From assembly GCA_954871525.1 (NCBI GenBank), contig OX940865.1, positions 1,984,001-2,048,000 of the forward strand: a stretch of DNA of 64,000 nt. The letters are read 5' to 3'. Origin of the DNA: Parietaria judaica. Lineage: Eukaryota > Streptophyta > Magnoliopsida > Rosales > Urticaceae. Position 1 is the stretch's first letter; the number at the start of each line of letters is the position of its first letter. The position numbers and the translations under genes were made by a program. Positions 1 through 10,975 of this stretch are shown here, one piece after another. Below the pieces are notes generated by a model. That model saw nothing but the letters and a program-made list of their open reading frames with translations. It was not told the origin of the DNA and did no database searches.

Positions 1-1537
1 TTGCACAACAACAGATATGGACAATATCTTTATAATATTCTTATTGTGATTCATGGAAACAAATAAGTACTCATGATCAGCTTATTAGATTCATCATCTT
101 ATGAGTGAGTAGTTTGTAAGAATCATAAGAGTAAGATAGTGTCATCAAAAAGGACAGAACGGTAAATATCACCCTTTTAATGAACATCATAATAACAAGA
201 AATCCTAGCATACTAGAAATCTAATTATATCAATCCACTCCTGTGTTTAGGAAGATAATTATCATACAAACTTGAGAGTTCTGCCGAGAGCTATAGTGGA
301 ATGTGATCGAGGTTGGTAAAAGTCTACGCTTTTAGCGCTGCTCGAGTGTGTACGTCCATTAGTCCCATTTGTAACTCCATAAAGGATGACACCGCAAATA
401 TATTCAAATGTTTCATTTGAATGGATACTCAAATCAGTCTCGGTTCGTGATTATTATCACGAATGACTGATTACCCTAAATAGTGGCAAAAGTACCAAAG
501 TTTGGCATTAGTGAAACTGCAAAATATGATTTAATTTAATCCTAAGACATCCTTAGGATATCGGGAAATTAAATTCTGGTATGGTTATCATTTTGAATCG
601 TGTCAATCTGACAGACGGTTTGAGATTTATTATAATAACAATTTTTTTTTCAGCTTAGGTTGAATATGATATTTTTATTTAAATTGAAAATTATAGAAAT
701 TAAATATTGGTATTTATACCTGAAATATTTATTGAGAGAAATCGAATTATATATATATATTCGAAATCAATCTTTGAAAATATAAAGATTTGATTTATTA
801 AATCTTTTATAGTATTTTCTGAAAAAGATTTCATTTGGAATTATTCTTTATTTGATTTAATTAAATCAAATCTTAGAGTGAATATCTCCAAATAGTTGAA
901 ACCGAATATCTCAAATTGGTTGGGCCATTCTCTATAAATAGGGAACACCTGAAACCAAAAAATACACACACTTTCTGTCACAGATTTCGATATCTCTCCC
1001 TCTTTCTACACAGTTTCTGTGAATTTCTCTGAGGTTCTCTCAGGGTTTTTCAAATTTAGGGCTTATAGTTTTATCTACTGGGAGCTCACAATTCCTGGCT
1101 ACATAGTCCTGGAAAATACATCGGAAGACTTCTGGAAGCATCTTCTTCACAGAAATCGCAAAAAGCTCAAAGAACGGAGTCAGAAAGTTTTTCAAGAAAT
1201 CAAGATCCGTGTCAGAGACTACATGAAAAAGTTACACGATTTTTAGGTTATTGATTAAGAATTATTAATTAATACTCATGGCTCAAAATTAAAATCAAGA
1301 ACGAGTTAAATAAGTTAAAATAATTAATTCATCACAATCAGGAAAATTTATTGTAAATTTATTTTGAAATAGACGGTTTGACATAGTTATTGGTATGGGA
1401 CTCTAACCCAGTAAATTTTGTAAAGGTCAAACCGTGTGACTGAATCAATTATTACAATTTCGTCGGCGATGATTGTTTTCAGTCTAGTTCCGCAGATACG
1501 ATCGAGAATCGGTAATAATGCAACATCGATTCCAACA
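1..1537 (+). repeat. Copia LTR, 3' part (copy H)
   Basis: The window opens inside an LTR. It aligns by eye with the complete LTR at 49410-51551: shared blocks run from near base 10, through a block around 300-400 and one at 1395-1430, in the same order. A promoter-like CTATAAATAG lies near 930, about 30 bp before a CT-rich transcribed leader. The probable 3' terminus is TTCCAACA ending at 1537. No PBS or internal region follows, because another element begins at 1544. The small open frame at 1019-1246 lies in the LTR and is not a gene. Confidence 0.65.
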
Positions 1538-1543
1538 AAGCGA

Positions 1544-1700
1544 TGTTATAGAAGGAGAAATATAGAATGTTAAGATTTAGAGGAATAAAATTAAGGTAAG
1601 AATAAATTATAAGAAGACTACAAGGAGATGATATGTATCGATAATAAAATCAATAGTTGAGTTACACAATTGACATATATAAATTTCGCTATTTATAACT
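1544..1700 (-). repeat. Short 3' LTR of decayed copia I
   Basis: On the minus strand this starts at a TATAAAT-rich end next to a degenerate purine tract (CATGGAGAAAG) and finishes with TATAACA at 1544. Its position just downstream of the copia RNase H remains, and its AT-rich CT-containing body of about 157 bp, fit the short LTRs of some plant copia elements. The first base pair is mutated, so the start is approximate. Confidence 0.5.
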
Positions 1701-1744
1701 TTCTCCATGGATGTCATTATCATCATAGCACACATTTTAATTTA

Positions 1745-3120
1745 AGCTACCTCATCAAAACATTTCAATAAAACCCAATGTCGGATAAAACACTCGTAAT
1801 GGAAAAAGAGTACAACGCGTGTTAGTTCTGCTGATGAAAAAATACTTAACTTCTCATTGTCGCCGCATTCGAATCTTGTGAACAAACTTCGCAAATGATG
1901 ATGTAGATTACGCCAATGAATGTAGGTAACCCTTAGTTTCTCAATGCATGCACTGTTTTCCTCGTACATCAAAGTCAGCGTCTTCTTTGTCGAAGGTAAT
2001 CCAAATGTCTCTTGAATGTGCTTCGTGACGGATCGAAGCCAAACACATTCGCGACTTGCTTCATAATTCGCTATGATCTGTGAATGATTTGAAGAAGTAA
2101 CAAAAATTTTCTATTTTTTAGAGAACCATGAAATGACAGTATCATCACTAGTAAACAAATAGTCTGTTTGAGATCAACATTTGTGAGGATCTGACAAATA
2201 CCATGCATCTGCATAACAAAATTAACTGATTACCAGAATTGTTATCATAAAATACCTTTATCTATAGATCCTGAAAGATATTAAAATACATGCTTAACAC
2301 TGTCCTAATGTCTACATGTTATAGAAAAACAGAATCTTACCAATAAACCTACTGAAAAAGAAATATATGGTCTTGTGTTGTTAGTAAGATATATCAGTGC
2401 TCTAATTGCACATGAATATTGTACTTCGGACGAAGAATTTCCTTTTCATTTTCATGAGCTCGAAATGGATATTTCTTATGATAAGTTGATCTTACAACCA
2501 TTCGGGCACTCAACGAGTGTGTCCATATAGAATTTCTACAATTTTTTTTTGGTGTAAGTTTATTGCTGAATAAATATTTTATCCTTCAAGTGTTCAATTT
2601 AAAGTCCAAGAAAAAAAATGTTATTTTCCCAAGATCCTTCATCTCAAATTCTTTCTTCAAATGATCCGATGTTTCCATAATCTCTTTAATGGAGACAGTG
2701 ATATTTTAATCATCTACATATACGGCGATTATGATAAATCTAGATCCCAATACTTTAATGAAAACTCAAGGACATATATGACGTTTTGATACCCATATTT
2801 TTAAAGATATTGATTGAGGCGATTATACCACATTCGCCCTGATTTCTTTAAGCCATATAAGGAATTTGAAGCCTTATTGAGCACATATCTTGGGAGTGTA
2901 TATTGTTCAGACACTTTTAATCCTTCAGGGATTTTCATGTAAATTTCATTATCTAATGATCCATATAGGTTTACCGTAACAACATCCATTAAGCGCATAT
3001 CCAAACTTTGATTTGCAAAACTCATAAGATACCGTAAGGTAATTCAATCCAACACGGGAATATGTTTCTATATAGTCAATTCCTAGTCACTGGGAAAAAA
3101 CCTTGTGCGACAAGTCATGA
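1745..3120 (-). pseudogene. Ty1-copia pol remnant (RT and RNase H), old
   Basis: Read on the minus strand in several frames, this is the second half of a copia polyprotein. In order I see a degenerate RT start (3120-3030), RT motif A with MDVVT and LYGSLDNEIYMKIPEG (about 2990-2920), LYGLK.SGRMWYNRL (about 2860-2810), the catalytic YVDD (2709-2720) followed directly by a stop, LTNNTRP (about 2380) and RNase H landmarks ADAWYLSDPHK (about 2190), TSSNHSQII and EASRECVWLRS (about 2090-2010). It ends near FVHKIRMRR (about 1870), with part of the RNase H C-terminus missing. Many stops and frameshifts break it. Its motifs differ from the copia family elsewhere in the window, so it is a separate, older lineage. 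Confidence 0.85.
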
Positions 3121-3124
3121 CTTA

Positions 3125-3204
3125 TATCTCACTACGTGAGAAAGAATTAAAGCATAATACATGAACTTAAAAATTATCTGGCCTGATTAACTAGGTGGGA
3201 GCCC
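3125..3204 (+). repeat. Short fragment of family-1 copia LTR
   Basis: This stretch resembles positions of roughly 180-260 in the family-1 LTR (compare 15300-15362), including the ATGAACTTAAAA and GGTGGGAGCCCATTA blocks. It then runs into the pol linker of copy A with an AACTAGGTGGG overlap. It may be the left part of the LTR that continues at 9153, that is, an LTR into which copy A inserted, with some sequence lost. Confidence 0.5.
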
Positions 3205-3244
3205 ATTAACTAGGTGGGTTTACTCGTAGTGTTTAACCGTTTAC

Positions 3245-3432
3245 AAGAACCTCCCACTACGTCTCAGTATTCCCAGAGTTTCTAATGAAACTCTTATAGT
3301 GACTACTCGTAGTGTTATTAATCAATAACCTCCCACTACGTCTGAGTATCACCAGAGTTTCTAATGAAAATCTTATAGTGACTACTCGTAGTGTTATTAA
3401 TCAATAACCTCCCACTACGTCTGAGTATCACT
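3245..3432 (-). repeat. 79-bp tandem duplication in the pol linker
   Basis: A block of about 79 bp containing CCTCCCACTACGTCTGAGTA and a CTCGTAGTGTTATTAATCA part is present just over two times in tandem. In the minus frame the block encodes RRSGR, a basic motif commonly seen in the copia linker just before RT. The single-copy version is at 62800-62930 (copy D), so the extra copy is specific to A. 79 is not a multiple of three, so the duplication shifts frame. Confidence 0.75.
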
Positions 3433-3746
3433 TGGTTCTGATCCTAAGACCGTGGTTTCCACTCTCTATTAGACAACAAACACTGTTATCTATTACACAA
3501 TGATTATCTTTTATATCATTTAAAAAAAATGATATTCAATTACACATGAATTGAAAAAGATTTATTGAAGACTATTAAAGTAACATGTCAGGCGTTTATG
3601 AATAATTCAAAATGATAACTTCATTGATAAAGAATTATAAACATAAATTGAGGTCTTTAATGAATGCAAGAATTGTAATGACAACAAACTTAAATCGAAT
3701 TCAAACTTAAAAAATAGCAAGTTCCCTTCTTCGAGTCACTCGAATA

Positions 3747-4552
3747 CTACTCGCTATCGTTTGCAATTGAGCTCCCATCGCCGGAACTCCCGCCACCTGA
3801 AAAGAATAAGAAAGTATATTAGATTTTTAATCTATGGATCCGAGAATAATCTCACCAATAGAAAACTAATTTTGGGGTTTACAGGGGAGTCTTTACCTCT
3901 CCAAGCCCGCAAGCAATTCCGGCACATAGTATGTCCATTTGCTCTTGGTTTGAGCCAGCATTCAATGCATAACGCTCCATGTCCATTTTTCATTTTAGCA
4001 GAAGCCACTTCTGTAATGAAAAATGTTCGCAATGTTATGTAATTTTAATCTATGGAACTGAGACATGAGTCTCTTCCAATAAAATTCACTGAATAGTTCA
4101 GAAAAGGTTTTACCCTTAGATGAACTGAGGTGTTGCCTGCATCTAAGCTGGCCTTTCACTCTCGGATTTGTTCCACACTGGAAACACATTGCAGACAAAC
4201 CAAACTTTCTTTCTTTCCTTCCAGGTTCGGCTTTCGATTCAGTATTTCTTTTGTTATCCCTTGAACCAGCCTCACTGAGAAGTCCCGTTACTTTATTCAC
4301 TTTCAATAAAAGTCTCTCAATTTCATCATGAGATGTCTTGAGCATAGCATTCTTGAAAGCTCGACTTTTGAGATGATACTTGCTGAAATAGTGAGTGGGT
4401 AAATTATACTCAACATCATATTTGAACCATTCTGTATCTTTCTCAAAGATAGTCAGTGGCTCGTCAGACTCTTGCTCAAGATGTGAATAGGAGTTAACAG
4501 AATCTTGTTCATCATCAGAGATGATTATTGGATCGGACATTTTAACTGGCAT
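3747..4552 (-). CDS. ORF1: three-exon protein with two CX2C-X11-CX2[H/C] modules
   Basis: I do not recognise this protein. Exon 1 is 4552-4114, exon 2 is 4010-3897 and exon 3 is 3796-3747. Introns of 103 and 100 bp have GTAAAA/CATTACAG and GTAAAG/TTTTCAG borders. Splicing joins one open frame of about 200 codons ending DSE-stop. The N-terminus is acidic (PIIISDDEQD), the middle is charged and partly helical, and a basic stretch leads to module 1 (CFQC ... CRQH, end of exon 1). Module 2 (CIEC ... CRNC) fills exon 2. Exon 3 is a short Gly/Ser tail. Both modules share a PR-x-x-G core and end ten residues from a phase-1 intron, so exon duplication is likely. Zinc binding is inferred. It is in the sense orientation, between the leader and the pol linker. 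Copy B (16263-17068) has the same gene layout but is broken. Start choice: the first ATG has a poor context, and Met5 (AAAATG) is a good alternative. Confidence 0.72.
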
Positions 4553-4710
4553 TGAAAAAGAAACTTATTAAACTTTATTATAGGTAGAATGTTTTGGGTA
4601 ATTAAGTTGGTTCGAAATAGTCACATGATGCAAACATGTTCTCGGGAAAACGTTAATAAACCCATTGACTATTTCATGATAATTTAACCGACTGTACACA
4701 TCGTTGCCGT

Positions 4711-5067
4711 CCTTAAGGCATGGTCACTCTAAGGTGACTCGTGGTATCAACTGTGTAGTTTGGTTAAACTAAGTTTTAGTCATAAACTTAATTAATTCTC
4801 AAATTAAGAACCACCACAGTTCCTTATGATTATTAATATCATCATAGACGGTCGGGAAGTACCAACTTCCGTGCAAGCTTAACCCATTATTTTCGGTTCT
4901 CGGAATCCTCTTGGAAATGTCGTCCTTAAAAAATGGTCACTCTAAGGTGACTCACGGTCCATTTCCAAGATTCCTCCGTCCCCATATTCTTTTGAAACTA
5001 TCACGGTGACAAACCTTCCACAAGCACACCTTTCCTTAAGAGGAGTGGTCACTCTAGGGTGACTCGA
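4711..5067 (-). repeat. Three copies of a paired palindromic leader motif (copy A)
   Basis: Copies lie at 5067-5034, 4952-4923 and 4738-4711. Each has arms GTCAC and GTGAC around a short CCTAGA-like centre, followed by a TCCTTAAGGA-type palindrome. The same three copies, in the same order, occur in copies B and C. This spacing and conservation suggest a structured RNA element in the leader. The function is unknown. Confidence 0.75.
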
Positions 5068-5340
5068 GGCGGTGTGTTCAGCAGACCTTGTGACAGTAAT
5101 AATGGAGACCTTTTATCATTAATTCTATACTTGCCATTGTTTTTGATAAACTAACGTTTTTATTATACCATAAGTTAATTAAAACTTATTATAAACTTTC
5201 CTTTAATGACACATTAAAAGTTTATATTTTGGCTTAATTAATTACGACATGTGATTATATATAAGGCCTCAGTGATTATAGTGTTAATTATTTTGTCGGT
5301 AGTGATAGGTCAATCATACTTTCTCCAGGTAGATGGGAGG

Positions 5341-5382
5341 GGTCCTAACCGGTCACCCAGAAGTGGATGGTGAACCGGCCCC
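5341..5382 (-). other. Leader hairpin (copy A)
   Basis: Arms CCGGTTCACC and GGTGACCGG flank a loop of about 11 nt, with a further GGGGCC/GGACCCC pairing outside a bulge. The same hairpin is kept in copy C at 33994-34023. Confidence 0.55.
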
Positions 5383-6371
5383 ACTTTTGATTCCCTCTTC
5401 CTCAGACAAGATTATATGATTGAGATTTTTCCGATTAATAATGAACACTTTACATTTACTATTTACTATTCATATCTATCCTTAATTCGACATATTAATA
5501 ATGATTAAACATAAGCACTATGTTTACAGGTTATGAAAATAGGTTATAACAAATTATATCTATGATGAATGTATATAATTATATTTTAATGATTCCCATT
5601 CTTTAAGAATAATCATTAATTCATACCATGGCTTACAATTAATTATTTATGAAATTTTAAAATAAGTCAATGATATCATTCCTAAGAATTATCATCCATA
5701 TTTTATTATTAAATAAGACAATATTATTTATTCACTAAATAATATCCATATTTAATTTTATGAATTATATAAAATAAGTCAATGTTATTTATCCAAAAAT
5801 AACATCCATATTTTATTTAATTTAATTCATAATTGTTTAATTTCAATTATAATTAATATTTAATTATTCCTAGGGAACCGTGTCGGAATAAATTCCGACC
5901 CATAATTAAAATTATGTACGTGGGCCCTCCGGGCCTAAGCCCGAGCCCACGTCCCTAGGACAAGCCATGCCCACCCACCCGTGGAGGCTAGAGCAGCGCC
6001 CACTTCGCGCGGGGCCCGCAGGCCCATTCCGCTGCCAGCCAGCATGGGCCGCAGGCCAGTGCGCGAGGCCCAGGCGCTGCTCGCCAGGGCAACCCGCAAG
6101 GGTTTCGCCCTGGGCCTGGCCCGTGGCACCTAGGGTTTTGACCCTGGGGCTGCAGCGGCAGCCCCTGGTCAGCCCTTGCCACGGGCTGGGCTGCTCCTAG
6201 CAGCCCGGCCATTTTCCCGTCACGATTTCTCGGCTTGGGAAATAATCTAATTTTAAATTAAATTTAAAATATCTAGAAATAAATTTCAATTTTAATTATT
6301 AATTTATTCATCAAATAATTCGTTCTTTAAACCTTTAAATTAAATTTCGAAATTATTTATCCTTCAACCTT

Positions 6372-6383
6372 GCTCTGATACCA
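6372..6383 (-). other. Primer binding site, tRNA-Met type (copy A)
   Basis: TGGTATCAGAGC on the minus strand, two bases inside the end of the LTR. This is the usual plant copia PBS, complementary to the 3' end of initiator tRNA-Met. Confidence 0.9.
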
Positions 6384-6385
6384 TT

Positions 6386-9152
6386 TGTTAGAAATCGAAG
6401 GTATCAAGTCGACTTCCTTACCACGATAATAGCCTCCGCGCCGTCCCTGTAACATTTACAAATTCATTTTAAAGCAGAAATCTTGTTATCGGACCGACGA
6501 CACGGATATCGGGTAACAAAAAACAAGACCTGATAAATATTTCGAATCTAATATTTTCATATTCATTATTAATAATCTAGTCGAACAGGAAACAAATAGA
6601 AAGCAGTAAATGGTTGCATTTATTTACCCAATGCATAAGGCCGTAACTCAACTGATGATTCCGGCTGCGCATTCTGACTTGGGCAGGGCTCCGCCGGTGC
6701 TGAGGGAAACTCCTGTGATCTTCCGGGATATTCTCTTGGATTTTTCGCTACCGAAGCGTGGGCTTCGCTGGCAGGACTCCGTCGCAAAATTTAACTGAGG
6801 GTTCTTTTAAAGCTACCTGAGAAAAAATTTCTCCTAAGCCGAACCAGAAGAGAGATCAGAAGCAAAAAACTCGCAGACCCTAGAGAGAGAGGGATAGCTC
6901 GAGTTTTTGCTCTTGGGAGAGGTGTGTGAAATGTGTAGAATGAGCTTCCTATTTATAGGCTCAAGCTGTAACCGATTTGGAGATTTTCCCTCCCAATTTC
7001 GAATTCTTTTAATTAAATATAAATAATTATTTTAATCCATAGATCCAGATTCAATCTCATCTAGATCCAATGGATATAATTAATCAGGGATTTAATTAAT
7101 TATATAATACAAGATAAGATTAAAACATTTAATCTTATCATCATATTATATATTTTCGAATTATATTATATATATATATATTTAAATTCGAATTTTTTAA
7201 TGATTATCTAGATCCAATGGTTAAAAATAAATCTTAAACCAATCCAATGGAACAAATCAATTAGGGATAAAGTCAAATACCCTAGGGTTTTACAAAACCC
7301 TAATTCGAACTCTTATCACTAATATATTCGAATTTAATATCATATATATAATATTAATTAATTTCTAATCCGACGGTTTAAAGATAAAATCTCAAAACAG
7401 ATCCAACGGACATAATTAATCAAGCAAATTCGAAACACCTAAACTTGGTCACCAAGTTTCAATTTCGAATTGCATTAGGGTTCAAATCAATTATCTCAAT
7501 CCAACGGTTGATACTAAATCATAACCGATCTAATGGATCAAATTGATTTTAGGGTTTTTGCCAAAATACCAAACTTCAGGTACTTATGCCGCAAAAATAA
7601 AATCTTCAATTCAGAGATTCGAATTTAGTTAGGGTTTGTTATCTCCAAACCCTAATTCGAATTTACACATTAAAACAATATATATAAATATATTATTTAT
7701 TTATTAATATAAATCCTTTAATTATTAGTTAATTATTAATAAGATATTAATAATTAAATCCAAATAATTAAATTATATTAATAAAGCCTGATCTCTTTAT
7801 CACACATTAAATGTCATGATGCAACACCATCATTTAAATTCGTGACATGTGACTTAATTTCATAGTTTATCAAACCGAGTCATAAATTTAGAAAATCCAT
7901 AAATCACAAACCGTAAGTCAGAATGACTTGGTTCAAAAAGCAAAGTTGCTTAGAATTTAATTTAGAACAACATGGTGCTGTTCGAAAATCTAAAATCTAA
8001 CTTTCTTTTTATCAGTTACTTCCGTGTACCAAAATATGATACTTTTGCCACGCTATCGATAAAACTTTCTGACGTCTGACACAGACTTGTCAGTTTTATA
8101 AGTCAAGCCAAATGATTAAACATTATCCAGAATGTATTTTAATCACGTACGTATCATCCGTTACGGATCTATCCTAGGGACCATGGACCCGTATCACTTA
8201 AGCTCCAACGAACTGCTAGGTGTTCGTCAAACCTCGAAGTGATTCCACTATAGACCCGAGGCTGCACTCTTTAGTGATACGGTATATATTATTCCCTTAT
8301 AACAGCAGGGTGTCCATTAGATTCAATCAAATACCGATTATTGTTCTTTCACTTGATGACCCACACATGAGCAGGCGGTTTTTACCGTTATGCCCCTCAA
8401 TGCATTTTCATCCTTGACTCAGCCAGTAATATTATGAGTAACCCACTTATGGTTTCGATTCATAAGTTGCGCACGGGTACCTCTCACTTCTCACCACTGA
8501 CAACCGAGGGAGTCATCATGACTCTGAAGAGAGCTGTGTGATGCCCATGTCTATGATCATGCAATCCTTTACTACTGACTATCATGTTCCCAAAATAATA
8601 GTGTTGGGAACAGTGGTAATATCTTTTGTTCTTTAACGGTTAAATTAAAGAACAATCAAGCCAGCAGCTTGGACTCATGATCACTCAGCACTTAGAACTA
8701 ATATCCATTTGATCATCATTTTGCGACTCAACTACAAGTTGTCAGTGACGGTCTTACATGACAACTTCTCGAGTTTAAGCCAGGTCCAGTCCAGTATGAA
8801 GACGCTTCATACTTAATGCACTTCTAGTGAGTGTGACACACACAAAATCCAGAACACGGATTGTCACTTTAGTCACATTAATGACCTTAGCGATTAATGG
8901 GCTCCCACCCAGTTAATCAGGTCACGGACATTTTAAGTTCATTTATTATGCTTATTAATTCTTCCTCACGTGACTCTGTTGTGATAATAATAACATAATT
9001 GCATCCTTTATGAACTAAGGAATCAAACATTCTATTTTACTCTACAGAAACGATAATAAGATTAACATAATAAGTACCATCTTTATTCAACGACCTGTCA
9101 TAATCTTTTACAAATGGATAAATATCTTGTTTAAGGACATATATGTCCAACA
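6386..9152 (-). repeat. 5' LTR of copia copy A
   Basis: It is bounded on the minus strand by TGTTGGACATAT (9152) and CTAACA (6386), giving 2767 bp. It is homologous throughout to the LTRs at 19210-21946, 30275-32990, 37869-40630 and 58445-61188. A TATA box (CCTATAAATAG) lies near 6950, followed by the CT-rich transcript start zone. The body is extremely AT-rich, with repeated TTTAATC and CCATTGGATC-like phrases. Confidence 0.9.
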
Positions 9153-10215
9153 GAAGCGTCTTCATACTAGACTGGACCTGACTTAAACTACGGAATTTAT
9201 AATATAAGATTGTCACTAATAACTTGGAATTGAGTCACTAGTAGATGAACAAATGTATATTTGATCTAAGTGCTGAGTGATCGTGAGTTTGATAAGTTCA
9301 CTTGATTGTTCTTTTATTTAACTGTTAAAGAACACATTCTAGTGTCGTTCCCAGTGCTATTATTTTAGGAACATGATAGTCAATAGTTAAGGTAGGTTGG
9401 TCATAGACATGGGCATCGCACAACTCTCTCAAGAGTCATGATGATTCCCTTCATTGTTGGTGGTGAGAAGTGAGAGGTATCCATGCAAAAATTATGAATC
9501 AAAACCATAAATGGGTTACTCATGATATTATTGACTGAGTCAAGGATGAAAATACAGTGAGAGGAAATACGGTAAAAACCGCTTGTTCGTGTCTGGATCA
9601 TCCAGTGAAAGATCAATAACTTTAATTTGATTGTATTAGTGCACACCTTTCTTTAAAAAAAGAATAATATATACTGTATCATTTAAGATTGGAGCCTCGG
9701 GTTTATAGTTGATATACACAATAGGGTTTGATGAACTTCTAGCAGTTCGTTGGAACTTAAGTGATATGGGTCCATGGTCCCCAAGATAACTCTGTAACGG
9801 ATGATACCTACGTGATAAGAAAATATGATATGTTTTATGAATTGACAAGATTGATAAAACTAAAGTTTATGTCAGACATCAAAAAGTTTTATCTGAGATG
9901 TGGCAAAAGTATCATATGTTGGTACCTGAAATTAACTTACAATAGAAAGTCAAATTTGGATTTTTCATCAACATGAAAGTTGTTAGAAATTTAATTCTAA
10001 GAATTTTTTCTTATCGAAGAATTTTGACATACAGTTTGTGATTTAAAAATTTCTTAGTTTGTGAACGGTTTCGCCTAATTGTGAAATTTAATCACATGTC
10101 ACGAATTTAAAATGACATGTTCCACCAGGACATTTGAATGTGTGATATTGAGATAGGTGGAAATAATGTAATTTAATTATTCATATATTTAGTAATAATT
10201 AATAGTTTTTTGTTA

Positions 10216-10262
<47 letters not shown>

Positions 10263-10975
10263 GTGCGTGTATATCGAATTGGCTGCTCCAAGGAATGAGG
10301 AACATATTTAATTCGCATGAATTGATTTGGTCTTTTCATATTTGTGGCATAAGTATCCAATGTTTATGTATTTGAGAAAATTATTAAAATCAATTTAATC
10401 CATTGCATCGGTTAGGATTAATATACCCGTTGGACTATGAAAATTCATTTTAATCCTAACACCAATTCAAAATTGATAGCTTGGTGACGACATTTAGGGT
10501 TTTTGAATTTGACCTAATATATGTTAGATCGGTTTAGGATTTAATCTTAACCGTTGGATTGGAAATTAATTGATATATATATTCATATATATATATATAT
10601 ATATAGTATAACTTCGAAGATAAGGATAAATGAAAATTTCATATTGAAACTTGGTGATGAAGTTTAAGGTTTGAATTTATCCTGCATCTATTTGATCCAT
10701 TGGATCGGTTCAAAATTCAATCTCAATCGTTGGGTCTAGATAATAGAATTCGAATTTATTACTATATATATTTCAAATTTATTATTAAGAGGATAGGACT
10801 GGTTTTTGTTTTTACCTAGTTTTTCTTATTTGATTAAATCCCTGATTAGTTATATCCATTGGATAAGATAAGATTTAATCTGGACCATTGGATGAAGATA
10901 ATTATTCATATTTCATATCAAAGAATTCTAAATTAGGGGAGGGAATTTCTCCAATTGGGTTATAGTATGAGCTTA
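9153..10975 (+). repeat. Partial family-1 copia LTR, plus orientation
   Basis: Starting at GAAGCGTCTTCATACT this follows the family-1 LTR from about its position 345 up to just before the TATA box (GGGAGGGAATTTCTCC near 10940). It abuts the LTR of copy A head to head at 9152/9153. With 3125-3204 it may be one LTR split by the insertion of copy A. It stops where the Cassandra-type LTR begins. The small ORFs at 9401-9976 are spurious. Confidence 0.75.
10222..10259. repeat. AT dinucleotide microsatellite
   Basis: An uninterrupted (TA)n run of about 38 bases inside the AT-rich LTR body. Shorter AT runs occupy the same place in other LTR copies, so this is a local expansion. Confidence 0.9.

Larger units (their letters stand above)
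4553..6371 (-). other. Long 5' leader of copia copy A
   Basis: This is noncoding sequence between PBS and ORF1, homologous to 33005-34760 in copy C. In minus-strand order it holds a GC-rich block (about 6230-5925, rich in GCCC and GGGC runs), AT-rich spacers, a strong hairpin (5341-5382) and three copies of a palindromic motif (5067-4711). Open frames in the GC-rich block exist on both strands and are composition artefacts. Confidence 0.7.
3200..9152 (-). mobile_element. Copia family 1, copy A (5' LTR to pol linker)
   Basis: On the minus strand this reads 5' LTR (9152-6386), tRNA-Met-type PBS, long leader, the spliced ORF1 (4552-3747), a 3' noncoding stretch, and the linker that precedes RT in other copies. 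RT, RNase H and the 3' LTR are missing, cut at about 3200. No gag, protease or integrase lies between leader and linker. The same order (leader, ORF1, linker) occurs in copy B, so this is unlikely to be a random deletion in A alone. Confidence 0.8.

Noticed and set aside
1019..1246. 75-codon ORF
   Set aside because: It lies downstream of an LTR TATA box, within the LTR, and shows no protein similarity I can recognise.
5925..6215. Overlapping GC-rich open frames on both strands (also at 33215-33466)
   Set aside because: Open frames on both strands come from the GC-rich leader. The product is Ala, Arg and Pro-rich with no conserved motif, and A and C do not keep a common frame.
10222..10259. 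AT run as a regulatory or matrix attachment site
   Set aside because: It is a plain microsatellite in an LTR, and other copies have shorter runs at the same place.
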